DNA from: GWB2-37-7 sp049684915
GTDB lineage: Bacteria; Bacillota; Clostridia; Lutisporales; Lutisporaceae
DNA length: 32,430 bases
Direction: 5' to 3'
Assembly: GCA_049684915.1 (NCBI GenBank)
Contig: JBAVGO010000181.1
Location: 1 to 32,430, forward strand
The notes beneath the pieces were generated by a model. It saw nothing but the letters and a program-made list of their open reading frames with translations, did not search any database and was not told the DNA's origin. Position numbers and translations under genes: made by a program. The number at the start of each line of letters is the position of its first letter. Within the stretch, counting starts at the first letter, position 1. Of this stretch, positions 8,850-17,229 are shown in pieces.

Positions 8850-11800
8850 TTAATCTAAATAATCAGCTACTAAAGAATCTGGATTTTCTGCTATTTTCCC
8901 AAGCAATTCGTTATACCTGGTGAGCATAAAGGCTATCCTTGATTCTTTAATCAGTGTCTTCTTATAAGTACAAATCAATTCTATTCCATTTGAATACTCT
9001 GCAAGATAAAAAGTCATATCAAACTTTGTGTCTTTCATTTGTTCAATGCCATATACATCTTTATTACTGATTTCCCTTTTTTCACTAGCCTCCATATTAA
9101 GCATGTTAAAAAATATGGATATTTTAGGGTATTTTATATTCATCTCTTCTACTATTTTTTCAAGGGGAAAGTTTTGATACTCCAACGCCTTTAGAGTATT
9201 TTCATTTATTCTAGCCAATACTTTATCAAACATTTCTTGCCTATCTACCTGGTTTCTTAATACTGTAGTATTTATAAAATAACCTATAACCTTTTCAAGA
9301 CTTTCATGCTCTCTTCCCGAACCAGCTGTTCCAATTAAAATGTCATTTTGCCCTGTAAAATTCATTAGGTATATATTAAATGCAGCCACTAAAACAGTGA
9401 ATAAAGTAGTCTTCTTATCTTTAGCCACTATTTTAAGTTTTTCTTTTGTCGTTTTGTCAATTATAATCGTATATACTTCACCGCCACTGTCCTTTACCTG
9501 CGTTCCCTGATACTTGTTTGAGATATTAAGCAAGGGTGCTTCATACTTAAGTTGTTTCAACCAATAGTTTTTTGCAGCTTCCATCTTACTTGGGTCTTCA
9601 ATCTGTTTGTTTTGCCATGTGGCATAATCTTTGTATTGTATCTTTAAAGGCTCTAGGTCGAGATTTCTCCCATTTTTATATGCTTCATAAATATCCGCAA
9701 ATTCTTTCTTTAGTATACTCATTGACCAACCATCAGATATGATATGATGCATACATAATATCAATTCATATTGTTCATTAGAAAGCTTTACCAGTTCTAC
9801 AACAAACAAGGGTGCTTCTTCCAAATTAAATACATGTTCTGTCTTTCTTTTGTATATCTCATCAAGCTCTGTTGCCTTATCCTTTGCTCCAATACAGTCT
9901 AGGTCCTTAAACAGTACCTCGAAGTCAATATTGTCTTCTATGCTCTGTCTAGGTATACCCTCCATTGTTTTAATGCAGGTTCGTAAGCTTTCATGCCTAT
10001 TAATCAAGTGTTTAAAAGTTTTTTGGATCACTTCCAAACTTACAATCCCATTTAGTAATATTTTTCCTGTAATATTGTATGCTGTATTTAATGGTTCCTT
10101 TTGATTTATAATCCATAATCTTTTTTGGGCATAGGACAAATCATAATAATCCAGTTTAGGTAGCTTCTCTATATCTTCATATTCTACTTTTCCACAGCTT
10201 CTCAAATATTTTCCTAAGCTTTCTATCGTCTGACATTCAAAGAATGTTTGAATACTTATTTTTATATTTAAAGTTTTGTATATAAGATTAATTGCTTGTA
10301 CCGCTTTTAAGGAGTGTCCTCCCAGTTCAAAGAAGTTATCATAAATACCTATATTTGAGGTTTCTAATACTTTACACCAGATATCCACTAATTTCTTTTC
10401 GATTTCGTCGTTAATGAATACATCTTTTTTATTTGATTTTTGTTCATTTATAGGATCAGCCAATGCTTTTTTATCAACTTTACCACTGGGTGTTAGAGGT
10501 AGCTTTTCAAGCCTAGTAATTAAAGTTGGAATCATATATGACGGCAGTTCTTTTTTCATGAACTTTCTAAAATCTGATATTTCAATTTCATTATCAGATA
10601 CAACATATGCACATATATAATTTTGTTTTGCTTCATTTTCTCTTACTATAACGGCCGCTTCTTTTACACCCTTATGCATTAAAAGCCTTGCTTCAATTTC
10701 TCCTATCTCTATTCTATAACCTCTTATTTTAACTTGATTATCCGCTCTGCCAATAAATTCAATATTTCCATCACTTAGTAGCTTAACCATGTCGCCAGTC
10801 TTATATATAAGCTTATCAGGCAAATGCTTTACTTCAATAAATCGCTGTTTTGTAAGTGTATCGTCTTTATAGTACCCTTTACCGACACAAGCTCCACCTG
10901 CGTAAAGCTCACCCTCAACCCCGATAGGTAAAATACGAAGTTTTTTGTCTAGCACATATAAATGTGTATTATATATAGGTTTTCCTATAGGAACAGCTAT
11001 GATTTTGTCCACCTTATCATTGTCTATCCTATAACTGGATATTACGTCTGTACACTCGGTAGGGCCATAGGTATTTACAACCTCACAATGATAGTTAGAT
11101 GATTTTATCCACTTTTGCATAACCATCATATTAATTGGTTCACCACCTAAGAATACATATCTTAATGTAGAAAGCTTTTTGTACTCATTATCTTCATTCA
11201 GTTCTAGTAATGGATAAAAAGCACTGGGTGTGCAATTTATTATAGTAATACCCTTTTCCTCTATTACATCTGACATTTTCTCATAGTTATAGGAATCTGT
11301 TTCGTAAAGGTAAAGCTGTCCACCTTTTATCAATGTAGCATAAAGGTTTTTTTGAGCAAGGTCAAAGCTTACGGATGCAATTAGAAGCATCTTATCCGTA
11401 TTATTGATATCAAATTCACTGGTATACCAGTTTAGTAGGTTGCTAAAAGAATGATGCTTCACCATTGCACCTTTTGGTGTTCCAGTTGAGCCAGATGTAT
11501 AAATTTGATATATGATGCTTTCTTCGTTAAATTCAACTGTTGGATTTTCTACTGCTTCATTTTTTAGTAGCTCCTCTGCATGGTCAAGCATGATAATGTG
11601 TCTACAGTCCTCATTGCGTTCTTTTAGTCCTCTAGTATTTGATACTGCAATACCTGGAATTTGAACCAGTGTATCATTGTCAGGCAGTTTACCTCCATTT
11701 TCCATGATACATTGGACTATTTCACTTAAGGTGATTTCTCCCTCTCCTAGTATTACGATATCAATGTTCTGATCACATAATACAGTAGAGTAGCTGCTTG

Positions 11801-14800
11801 TAGCATAGGGTCCTCCAGCTATTATAGGAGCGTCTATTCCCCACTGACGTATAAGTGAAATCGTCTTATGAAAGAAGTCTCGATAATATGTTAAGCTTCT
11901 AACTCCTATAATGTCTGGTTTAAAATTATAAATCAATTTCTTTAATTCATCATAGCTATCAAAATCTGTTCTTGACTTGGCTATCTTACCGTGTATTTGG
12001 CTGCCAAACTTATCATTTAAATACGTCAAGAGGTACATGCAGCCTAGAGGTGGTTCAACTACATCATAGAGCATTGCATCACCTTCACTTGAAAAGTATT
12101 GAGAAAGGTCTAATAACAAAATACGCAATGCTTTCTTATTGAATTCTTTTTTAGGAAAATACTTTTCTATTTTTTTATTAAAGCCTAATACTCTATATTT
12201 ATCTTCATTTACAAACTCGTCAGAGTTCAATTCACTTTCATCAATTCCTACTAAATCTAATAAAGTTTTAAAGTTTTTTATTCCAGTTGGTAAATAACTG
12301 TTATATTTTTGTACCAATTCACTTTCAGTAAGAACTTTTATTTGTAGTGGCAATACTTTGAGTAAACGCTCCTTGTTAAGAAAATATTCATTTAAAAATT
12401 CTGCTTGATATTTTTTTGTATACTCAAATGAAAAAGGACTGGTCTCAGAAACTTCATGATAAGCAGTATCAACAGAACGCTCTATTGCATCCATAGAAAT
12501 ACCATTCTCCAAAGCTATTTTAGCCATTTCCGTTTCTGGATAAATCTTTAATATGTGAATATATGGAAAATGTAGCCACTTAATGCTCTTAATAAATTCA
12601 AGCGTGCTATACGCTTCTTCTTCAGTCTCTGTTGGAAAACCATGCATTGTAAATAGCTCAAGTATTACACCAGGATATTTCATGCAAATATATTCAATAT
12701 TCTCTTTTAACCTTATCAAATTGAGGTTTTTTCCTATAAGTCTCTGCAATCTTGGAGAAGCGGTTTCCAGGGCCAAAGCCATGCTGACTACACCTGCTTC
12801 TATCATGAGATCTATATATTCCTTGGTAAGGATATCCCCTCTAAGTCCTTGGGGAAAGAATATCTGTAGCTTCAAACCATTTTCAATAATAAGGTTAAAG
12901 AATCTTGCACTATTCTTTGCATCTAAATTAAATATGTCGTCAACAAAAACAAAACGCCTTATACCTTCTTGGTAGTATAAATTGACCTCATGAAAAATAT
13001 TTTCGGCTGAACGTACAATATGCGATTTTGGCCATAGCTTATGACAGTATGCACAACTGTATGGACATCCTCTGGTAGCTTGTATTGCTATAGCGTTTTT
13101 TACCATAGCCTGTCCAATATAGTGGTCATATTTCTCATAATCCACCAATGTCCGATCCACAATAGGAAGATTGTTAAACTCTTTGATTTGTTCCCGCTTG
13201 CAGCTTAAACTACAGTCTGTTTCTTTGATTCTTCTATATTGAAGTGATGTAAAATGATGTGCCTTTATAGTGCTCTCGGTTGTAAGCATTACAGAGATAT
13301 CACTTTTATCAAGCATTACCATTATCCTTTTTTGAGGATAGTTTGGATCTAATGGTAAATAAGTACATCCTGATTTTAATACCCCAAGTATGCTGACCAT
13401 CATCCCAACTGATCGTTCCTGCATTATTCCGATTATCTCATCTGATTTAATTCCTTTTTTCTTTAAAAAACATGCCAATTGATTAGCCTTTTTATTTAAT
13501 TCCCTAAATGTTATGCTTTCATTTCCAAATACTAAAGCTATTGCATCTGGAGTTTTTTCTACTTGGTCTTCAAACAATTTGTGTACAGGTTTTCTATAAA
13601 CATAACCACTATCATATTTATTGAAATCATATAATATTTGCTTCTTTTCTTCTGCATCTATCATTTCAATTTCTTTTACAAGCTTACTGGCATCTGCTAT
13701 CATTTCCATAATAATGTTTACGTAATGCTTAAACACATTTTCTAATACTTCTCTTGTATAATTATATCTATTGTATGATACAGCAATTCTTATTTTTTCT
13801 CCTACCGTTATACCGATAGCTATATCATAGTTCGTTTCAGTATACATATCCACTATCTCAAACGTTAATATCTCATCTACATTTTTTAGTGCTTCGTCTA
13901 TGGGATAATTCTCTATTACAAGTAATATATCAAACAACCCAACTACGTTTCCTGTTTCACTCTCAGCTTGTATTTCTGCCAACGACGCATTTTCATAGCT
14001 TTCTCTATCTCTTGCTTCCCTGTCCGCTCTGTATAATAGCTCTAAAACATTTTCTTTGTCTTCTAGCTTTATTCTTAAAGGTATAGTGTTTATAAATAAT
14101 CCCACCGTATTGTCTATACCATTTATCTCTGTAGCCCTTCCTGATATAGTTATTCCAAATACTACATCATCCGTATTATTATATCTTTGAAGCAATATTC
14201 CCCAGGCTATATTCAACAAATTTGCCATAGTAGTTTTCTCACTTCTGCAGAACACTTCAATAGCAGCTGTTATAGTCTTGTCAATTTCTATTTGATACCT
14301 ACCAATTTTATCGTTATTCTTTTGTATCGATTTTTTTCTAGGTATGCTTATTTTCTGAGAATAGCCTTCTAAATATTTCTTCCAGTAATTCTTCTGAGCA
14401 GCTTTGTCTTGAGCTTGATTCCATTTAATGTATTCTTTAAATTTGGTTTTTTCAACATGTTCTAATTCTAGTCCTTTATACAGCCTTTTATATGCTTCAA
14501 TAAATTCTTTTACAATTATGCCATTACTCCAACCATCATATAATATATGATGGTTGGAGATGATCATTTCAAATTCATTTTCCTGAATCTGAATCAATGT
14601 TATCCTCATAGGTTCTATACGTATGTCTATACTCTCTTCTATGTCTTTTTGTCTAATATTATTAATGCATTTATCTTTTTCTACTTGTTTAGTATCTACT
14701 AAATCTATTATTCTTAATGGAAGTTTATAGCTTTTCAACACCATCTGCACTGGTGTTTCCAGCTTGTCCCATCTAAATACCGTTCTAAGCATTTCATTGC

Positions 14801-14993
14801 TCTGCACTACATGTTTCCATGCCTTTTCTACAATTTCTAAATGTATTTTCCCTTTTAATCGAAGGCATAGCTGTTCGAAATATTCTCTACTGTCAGGATT
14901 TTTTAAGTAATGAAATAATATTCCTCGCTGCATAGGTGTTAGTGCTATGACATCTTCAATATTCTGTTTTTCAATTTTGCTTATTTCTCGCAT
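8850..14993 (-). CDS. non-ribosomal peptide synthetase NRPS-1 with radical SAM/B12-binding insertion in its A domain (C-A[rSAM-B12]-PCP-C)
   Basis: The uninterrupted frame encodes 2047 residues; the ATG has GAGGTG 6 bases upstream. Domains: C (about 12-445; HHILYDG at 148-154), first part of A (about 468-575; ITFRELN at 494-500, YLPLDPNYP at 545-553), an insertion (about 576-1130), rest of A (about 1131-1512; YTSGSTGTPKG at 1165-1175, NTYGPTE at 1307-1313, YKTGD at 1397-1401, Lys1505), PCP (about 1525-1598; GGHS, Ser1561) and C (about 1615-2047; HHIISDG at 1749-1755). All A motifs are intact around the insert, so adenylation may still work. The hand-read code is DLKNFGTDVK; I cannot assign a substrate. 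The protein starts with a C domain, so the first residue may be acylated or come from another protein. It is the first gene of the minus-strand operon, divergent from a second B12-radical SAM gene. The inserted domain probably modifies the amino acid held by this module; that is inference. Confidence 0.95.
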   Translation of the reverse strand: MREISKIEKQNIEDVIALTPMQRGILFHYLKNPDSREYFEQLCLRLKGKIHLEIVEKAWKHVVQSNEMLRTVFRWDKLETPVQMVLKSYKLPLRIIDLVDTKQVEKDKCINNIRQKDIEESIDIRIEPMRITLIQIQENEFEMIISNHHILYDGWSNGIIVKEFIEAYKRLYKGLELEHVEKTKFKEYIKWNQAQDKAAQKNYWKKYLEGYSQKISIPRKKSIQKNNDKIGRYQIEIDKTITAAIEVFCRSEKTTMANLLNIAWGILLQRYNNTDDVVFGITISGRATEINGIDNTVGLFINTIPLRIKLEDKENVLELLYRADREARDRESYENASLAEIQAESETGNVVGLFDILLVIENYPIDEALKNVDEILTFEIVDMYTETNYDIAIGITVGEKIRIAVSYNRYNYTREVLENVFKHYVNIIMEMIADASKLVKEIEMIDAEEKKQILYDFNKYDSGYVYRKPVHKLFEDQVEKTPDAIALVFGNESITFRELNKKANQLACFLKKKGIKSDEIIGIMQERSVGMMVSILGVLKSGCTYLPLDPNYPQKRIMVMLDKSDISVMLTTESTIKAHHFTSLQYRRIKETDCSLSCKREQIKEFNNLPIVDRTLVDYEKYDHYIGQAMVKNAIAIQATRGCPYSCAYCHKLWPKSHIVRSAENIFHEVNLYYQEGIRRFVFVDDIFNLDAKNSARFFNLIIENGLKLQIFFPQGLRGDILTKEYIDLMIEAGVVSMALALETASPRLQRLIGKNLNLIRLKENIEYICMKYPGVILELFTMHGFPTETEEEAYSTLEFIKSIKWLHFPYIHILKIYPETEMAKIALENGISMDAIERSVDTAYHEVSETSPFSFEYTKKYQAEFLNEYFLNKERLLKVLPLQIKVLTESELVQKYNSYLPTGIKNFKTLLDLVGIDESELNSDEFVNEDKYRVLGFNKKIEKYFPKKEFNKKALRILLLDLSQYFSSEGDAMLYDVVEPPLGCMYLLTYLNDKFGSQIHGKIAKSRTDFDSYDELKKLIYNFKPDIIGVRSLTYYRDFFHKTISLIRQWGIDAPIIAGGPYATSSYSTVLCDQNIDIVILGEGEITLSEIVQCIMENGGKLPDNDTLVQIPGIAVSNTRGLKERNEDCRHIIMLDHAEELLKNEAVENPTVEFNEESIIYQIYTSGSTGTPKGAMVKHHSFSNLLNWYTSEFDINNTDKMLLIASVSFDLAQKNLYATLIKGGQLYLYETDSYNYEKMSDVIEEKGITIINCTPSAFYPLLELNEDNEYKKLSTLRYVFLGGEPINMMVMQKWIKSSNYHCEVVNTYGPTECTDVISSYRIDNDKVDKIIAVPIGKPIYNTHLYVLDKKLRILPIGVEGELYAGGACVGKGYYKDDTLTKQRFIEVKHLPDKLIYKTGDMVKLLSDGNIEFIGRADNQVKIRGYRIEIGEIEARLLMHKGVKEAAVIVRENEAKQNYICAYVVSDNEIEISDFRKFMKKELPSYMIPTLITRLEKLPLTPSGKVDKKALADPINEQKSNKKDVFINDEIEKKLVDIWCKVLETSNIGIYDNFFELGGHSLKAVQAINLIYKTLNIKISIQTFFECQTIESLGKYLRSCGKVEYEDIEKLPKLDYYDLSYAQKRLWIINQKEPLNTAYNITGKILLNGIVSLEVIQKTFKHLINRHESLRTCIKTMEGIPRQSIEDNIDFEVLFKDLDCIGAKDKATELDEIYKRKTEHVFNLEEAPLFVVELVKLSNEQYELILCMHHIISDGWSMSILKKEFADIYEAYKNGRNLDLEPLKIQYKDYATWQNKQIEDPSKMEAAKNYWLKQLKYEAPLLNISNKYQGTQVKDSGGEVYTIIIDKTTKEKLKIVAKDKKTTLFTVLVAAFNIYLMNFTGQNDILIGTAGSGREHESLEKVIGYFINTTVLRNQVDRQEMFDKVLARINENTLKALEYQNFPLEKIVEEMNIKYPKISIFFNMLNMEASEKREISNKDVYGIEQMKDTKFDMTFYLAEYSNGIELICTYKKTLIKESRIAFMLTRYNELLGKIAENPDSLVADYLD
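11604..13268 (-). other. embedded radical SAM - B12-binding module inside the NRPS-1 adenylation domain
   Basis: This segment is residues about 576-1130 of NRPS-1, in the same frame. It begins with a linker (FNNLPIVDRTLVDY) like the one that normally joins a B12-binding domain to a radical SAM domain. RGCPYSCAYC follows at 641-650, with Cys643, Cys647 and Cys650 as the CxxxCxxC ligands for a [4Fe-4S] cluster, then a radical SAM barrel to about 820 and a helical region. Residues about 953-1128 look like the B12-binding Rossmann domain of this superfamily: ALRILLLDLS, PPLGCMYLLTYL, KPDIIGVRSL, PIIAGGPYAT, VILGEGEITLSEIV, then IPGIAVSN. In standard enzymes the B12 domain comes first, so the order is permuted. 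The A domain leaves off after the strand VMLTT and resumes at HIIMLD, exactly within one normal loop. Boundaries are good to about 15 residues. The chemistry (methylation or other radical reaction) is not readable. Confidence 0.88.
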
Positions 14994-15448
14994 TATATAT
15001 GCACCTCATTAAGAATTATCATAGTTGAATAGATATTTCTTCTTTATTTTATAAATTTTCATTCATTATGGTTTTCCAATATATAATATTTTAGAGAAAC
15101 ATCCTAATGTTAGAATAACCCAATAATTTTTCACTGTATATCTTTTTCATTCTACATTTTTCGACATAATATAACATTTTAATTACCTATTTTCTTCCTG
15201 CTTTTATATATATGGCTAATTTAAAATCTCATTCTGATTCTTGATATGTTGTGCTTCATGCTATATAACATATTTATTTGTAAAAAAAATAATCAAAATA
15301 TTTCTGGTATAATACTAGACAAAACAATTTATAAAATTTACAATTTAACTAATATGTAAATCTTATATACTTTATTTTTTGTTTAGTAATAAATAATTAT
15401 ATATATAGAATGCTTACAATTGAGGTTAATAAAATGGAGGTTAGTATA
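14994..15448. promoter_or_regulatory. 455-bp divergent intergenic region between NRPS-1 and the stand-alone B12-radical SAM gene
   Basis: Very AT-rich with no plausible gene. It must hold the promoters of both divergent transcripts. On the plus strand TGGTATAAT at 15305-15313 looks like an extended -10 element, with no convincing -35. I see no clear promoter on the minus strand and no strong operator-like palindrome. Which regulator controls the cluster is not visible in this window. Confidence 0.45.
15305..15313 (+). promoter_or_regulatory. possible extended -10 promoter for the stand-alone radical SAM gene
   Basis: TGGTATAAT matches the TGnTATAAT extended -10 pattern. The position expected for -35 is only A-rich. 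The leader to the ATG at 15449 would be about 130 bases. Confidence 0.35.
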
Positions 15449-16834
15449 ATGGAAAAAATAGATTGTTTACTTATCGGCTATTTCGGAGGAGATCTTAATT
15501 TTGACAAACCCAAAGCAAAACATGCATTAATTGATGTAGAAATGAAGGAATTTAATGCTGCAATCGCATATTTGGGTACTTTTTTACATAGGAGAGGCTT
15601 CTCATTTGATTACATCAATTATATTGAAGATGAATATGAATTATTTGTTAAAAAGCTTAACAATAAAAATATAAAATCTGTTGCAATTTCTACTACATAT
15701 TGTTTAGATAATGAAACTGTAAAAAAACTAGTAAATTTAGTTCGAAATATTGATCCTACAGTAAAAATCATATTAGGCGGACCTCACATTGCCAATTTAT
15801 TGAAATATACTAATGATAAAGAAATACTCAATATAATGCTGAGAAGGATAAGTGCAGATTTTTATGTTAACAGCTTCCAAGGTGAGACTGCCTTAGTAAA
15901 TATTCTACTTTCTTTAAAAGGTGAGCTCCCTATACATCAAGTAGCTAACATATACTATAGAAGTGAGGACAAGTATATTTCTACTGAAACATTGGAAGAA
16001 GATAATAATCTTGAAGAAAACATGGTAGATTGGAGTTTATTTTCAGATAGGGTGAGTGAAGTAGTACCTGTACGTACAGCTATATCATGTCCCTTTTCTT
16101 GTGCCTATTGCAATCATCCGATAAATGCAGGCACATATAGATTTGTAAGCGTTGAAGCAATTGAAAAAGAACTTAATTCTATAAAGAATATTCAAAATAT
16201 CCAATACGTTGATTTTGTTGATGATACCTTTAATGTTCCACAAAAAAGATTCAAGGATATACTTAGGATGATTATAAAGAATAAATATAGTTTCAAATGG
16301 TTTTCCTATATTAGGTGTCAGTTCATAGATGATGAAACAGTAAGATTAATGAAAGAAAGTGGTTGTATGGGATCAATGCTGGGAATTGAATCTGGTAGCC
16401 AGGAAATGCTTAATACAATGAATAAGCTGGTCACTGTAGAAGAATTGAAAAGAGGAGTTGATTTACTTAATCAGTATAATATTCCAACTGCTGCTTTATT
16501 CTTTATAGGCTTTCCAGGTGAGACTCAAGATACCGTTAACCAAACTATTCGTTTTATTGAAGACATTAAGCCCACATTTTATGATACAAGACCTTGGTTC
16601 TATGACCCAAGAACTCCAATTAGTAAGCAAAGTAACAAATATGGAATAAAAGGTTTCATGCACAAATGGTCACATAACACAATGAACTCTTCAGTGGCAG
16701 AGCAACTAGTAAAAGAAACAATATCATCAATAAAGAATTCAATGCAAGCTAAGTATACTGCACCTCAAATTGATAAGCTGCTATCTTCTGGATTAACCAT
16801 TGAGCAAATATATGTTATGTGCCAGACACCATAG
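15449..16834 (+). CDS. stand-alone B12-binding domain radical SAM enzyme (PhpK-like)
   Basis: The protein has 461 residues if it starts at the ATG at 15449, which has GGAGG 8 bases upstream; the longer start at 15410 has no such site. Residues about 1-170 are a B12-binding-like domain (KIDCLLIGYFGGD at the start, KIILGGPHIANL near 107-118). The radical SAM domain follows, with CPFSCAYC giving the CxxxCxxC cluster motif (about residues 216-223) and FVDDTFN downstream. The order is the usual B12-then-SAM, unlike the copy inside NRPS-1. Members include radical methyltransferases; the N-terminus reminds me of the PhpK group (P-methyltransferase of phosphinothricin biosynthesis), but the substrate cannot be read. 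Its place opposite the NRPS operon suggests a tailoring role. The last codons (VMCQTP and stop) lie inside a repeat, so the native C-terminus may have been replaced. Confidence 0.9.
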   Translation: MEKIDCLLIGYFGGDLNFDKPKAKHALIDVEMKEFNAAIAYLGTFLHRRGFSFDYINYIEDEYELFVKKLNNKNIKSVAISTTYCLDNETVKKLVNLVRNIDPTVKIILGGPHIANLLKYTNDKEILNIMLRRISADFYVNSFQGETALVNILLSLKGELPIHQVANIYYRSEDKYISTETLEEDNNLEENMVDWSLFSDRVSEVVPVRTAISCPFSCAYCNHPINAGTYRFVSVEAIEKELNSIKNIQNIQYVDFVDDTFNVPQKRFKDILRMIIKNKYSFKWFSYIRCQFIDDETVRLMKESGCMGSMLGIESGSQEMLNTMNKLVTVEELKRGVDLLNQYNIPTAALFFIGFPGETQDTVNQTIRFIEDIKPTFYDTRPWFYDPRTPISKQSNKYGIKGFMHKWSHNTMNSSVAEQLVKETISSIKNSMQAKYTAPQIDKLLSSGLTIEQIYVMCQTP

Positions 16835-17027
16835 GTTATACATTTATCAAATTTTATAACCTATGGTCTTACTGCATTCTTAAGCTGTTTTAAAGCAAGC
16901 TTATCTATGATTTCCCTGAAAATGTATTTATTTTTCTGTATATTTTTCATAGAGGGCAGCCCTACACTATATTATTTGAATGATTGATTTAACTCAATAA
17001 CTGGATAACTCCGGTAGCTGGCACATA
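16816..17027. repeat. MITE-like element with terminal inverted repeats TATGTGCCAG / CTGGCACATA
   Basis: The 212-bp stretch begins TATGTGCCAG and ends CTGGCACATA, a perfect 10-bp inverted pair. If the tips are TGTGCCAG, both sides are flanked by TA, as after IS630/mariner-type insertion. The right end, read on the minus strand (17027-16997), matches the head of the repeat at 18722 at 27 of 31 bases. The left 19 bases overlap the 3' end of the radical SAM gene and supply its stop codon. There is no ORF inside. Confidence 0.55.
16828..16867. repeat. 13-bp inverted repeat overlapping the stop codon of the radical SAM gene
   Basis: ACCATAGGTTATA (16828-16840) pairs perfectly with TATAACCTATGGT (16855-16867) across a 14-base loop. 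It could fold in the mRNA and protect or end the transcript, but no run of T follows, so it is not a typical intrinsic terminator. The rest of the gap to 17229 holds no gene that I can see. Confidence 0.6.
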
Positions 17028-17229
17028 TGTTCTTTATTTATTGAAAAAAAAGAGAGCTTAACCATTTACTTTAATTAAACTCCCCTACAATTGCATAAAT
17101 ATTTTTTTGCAATGTATATTTATTATTATCAAATCATTTTTCGTAGGCTTCCCATGCACCGAGTTATCAAGAAATCAGAGAGGTATTCAATTTGATTTTT
17201 TTTTAATCACAAATACCTATTATTATGAA

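Noticed and set aside
12583..12975. 130-codon plus-strand open frame
   Set aside because: It is antisense to the embedded radical SAM domain, with no ribosome site or family resemblance.
11604..13268. The radical SAM insert as a separate overlapping gene or a frameshift artefact
   Set aside because: It is in the same frame with no stop, and A-domain motifs continue cleanly on both sides. There is no ribosome site at a plausible internal start.
16828..16867. Intrinsic terminator after the radical SAM gene
   Set aside because: The stem is strong, but no T-run follows on either strand in the right position. It is kept as an inverted repeat.
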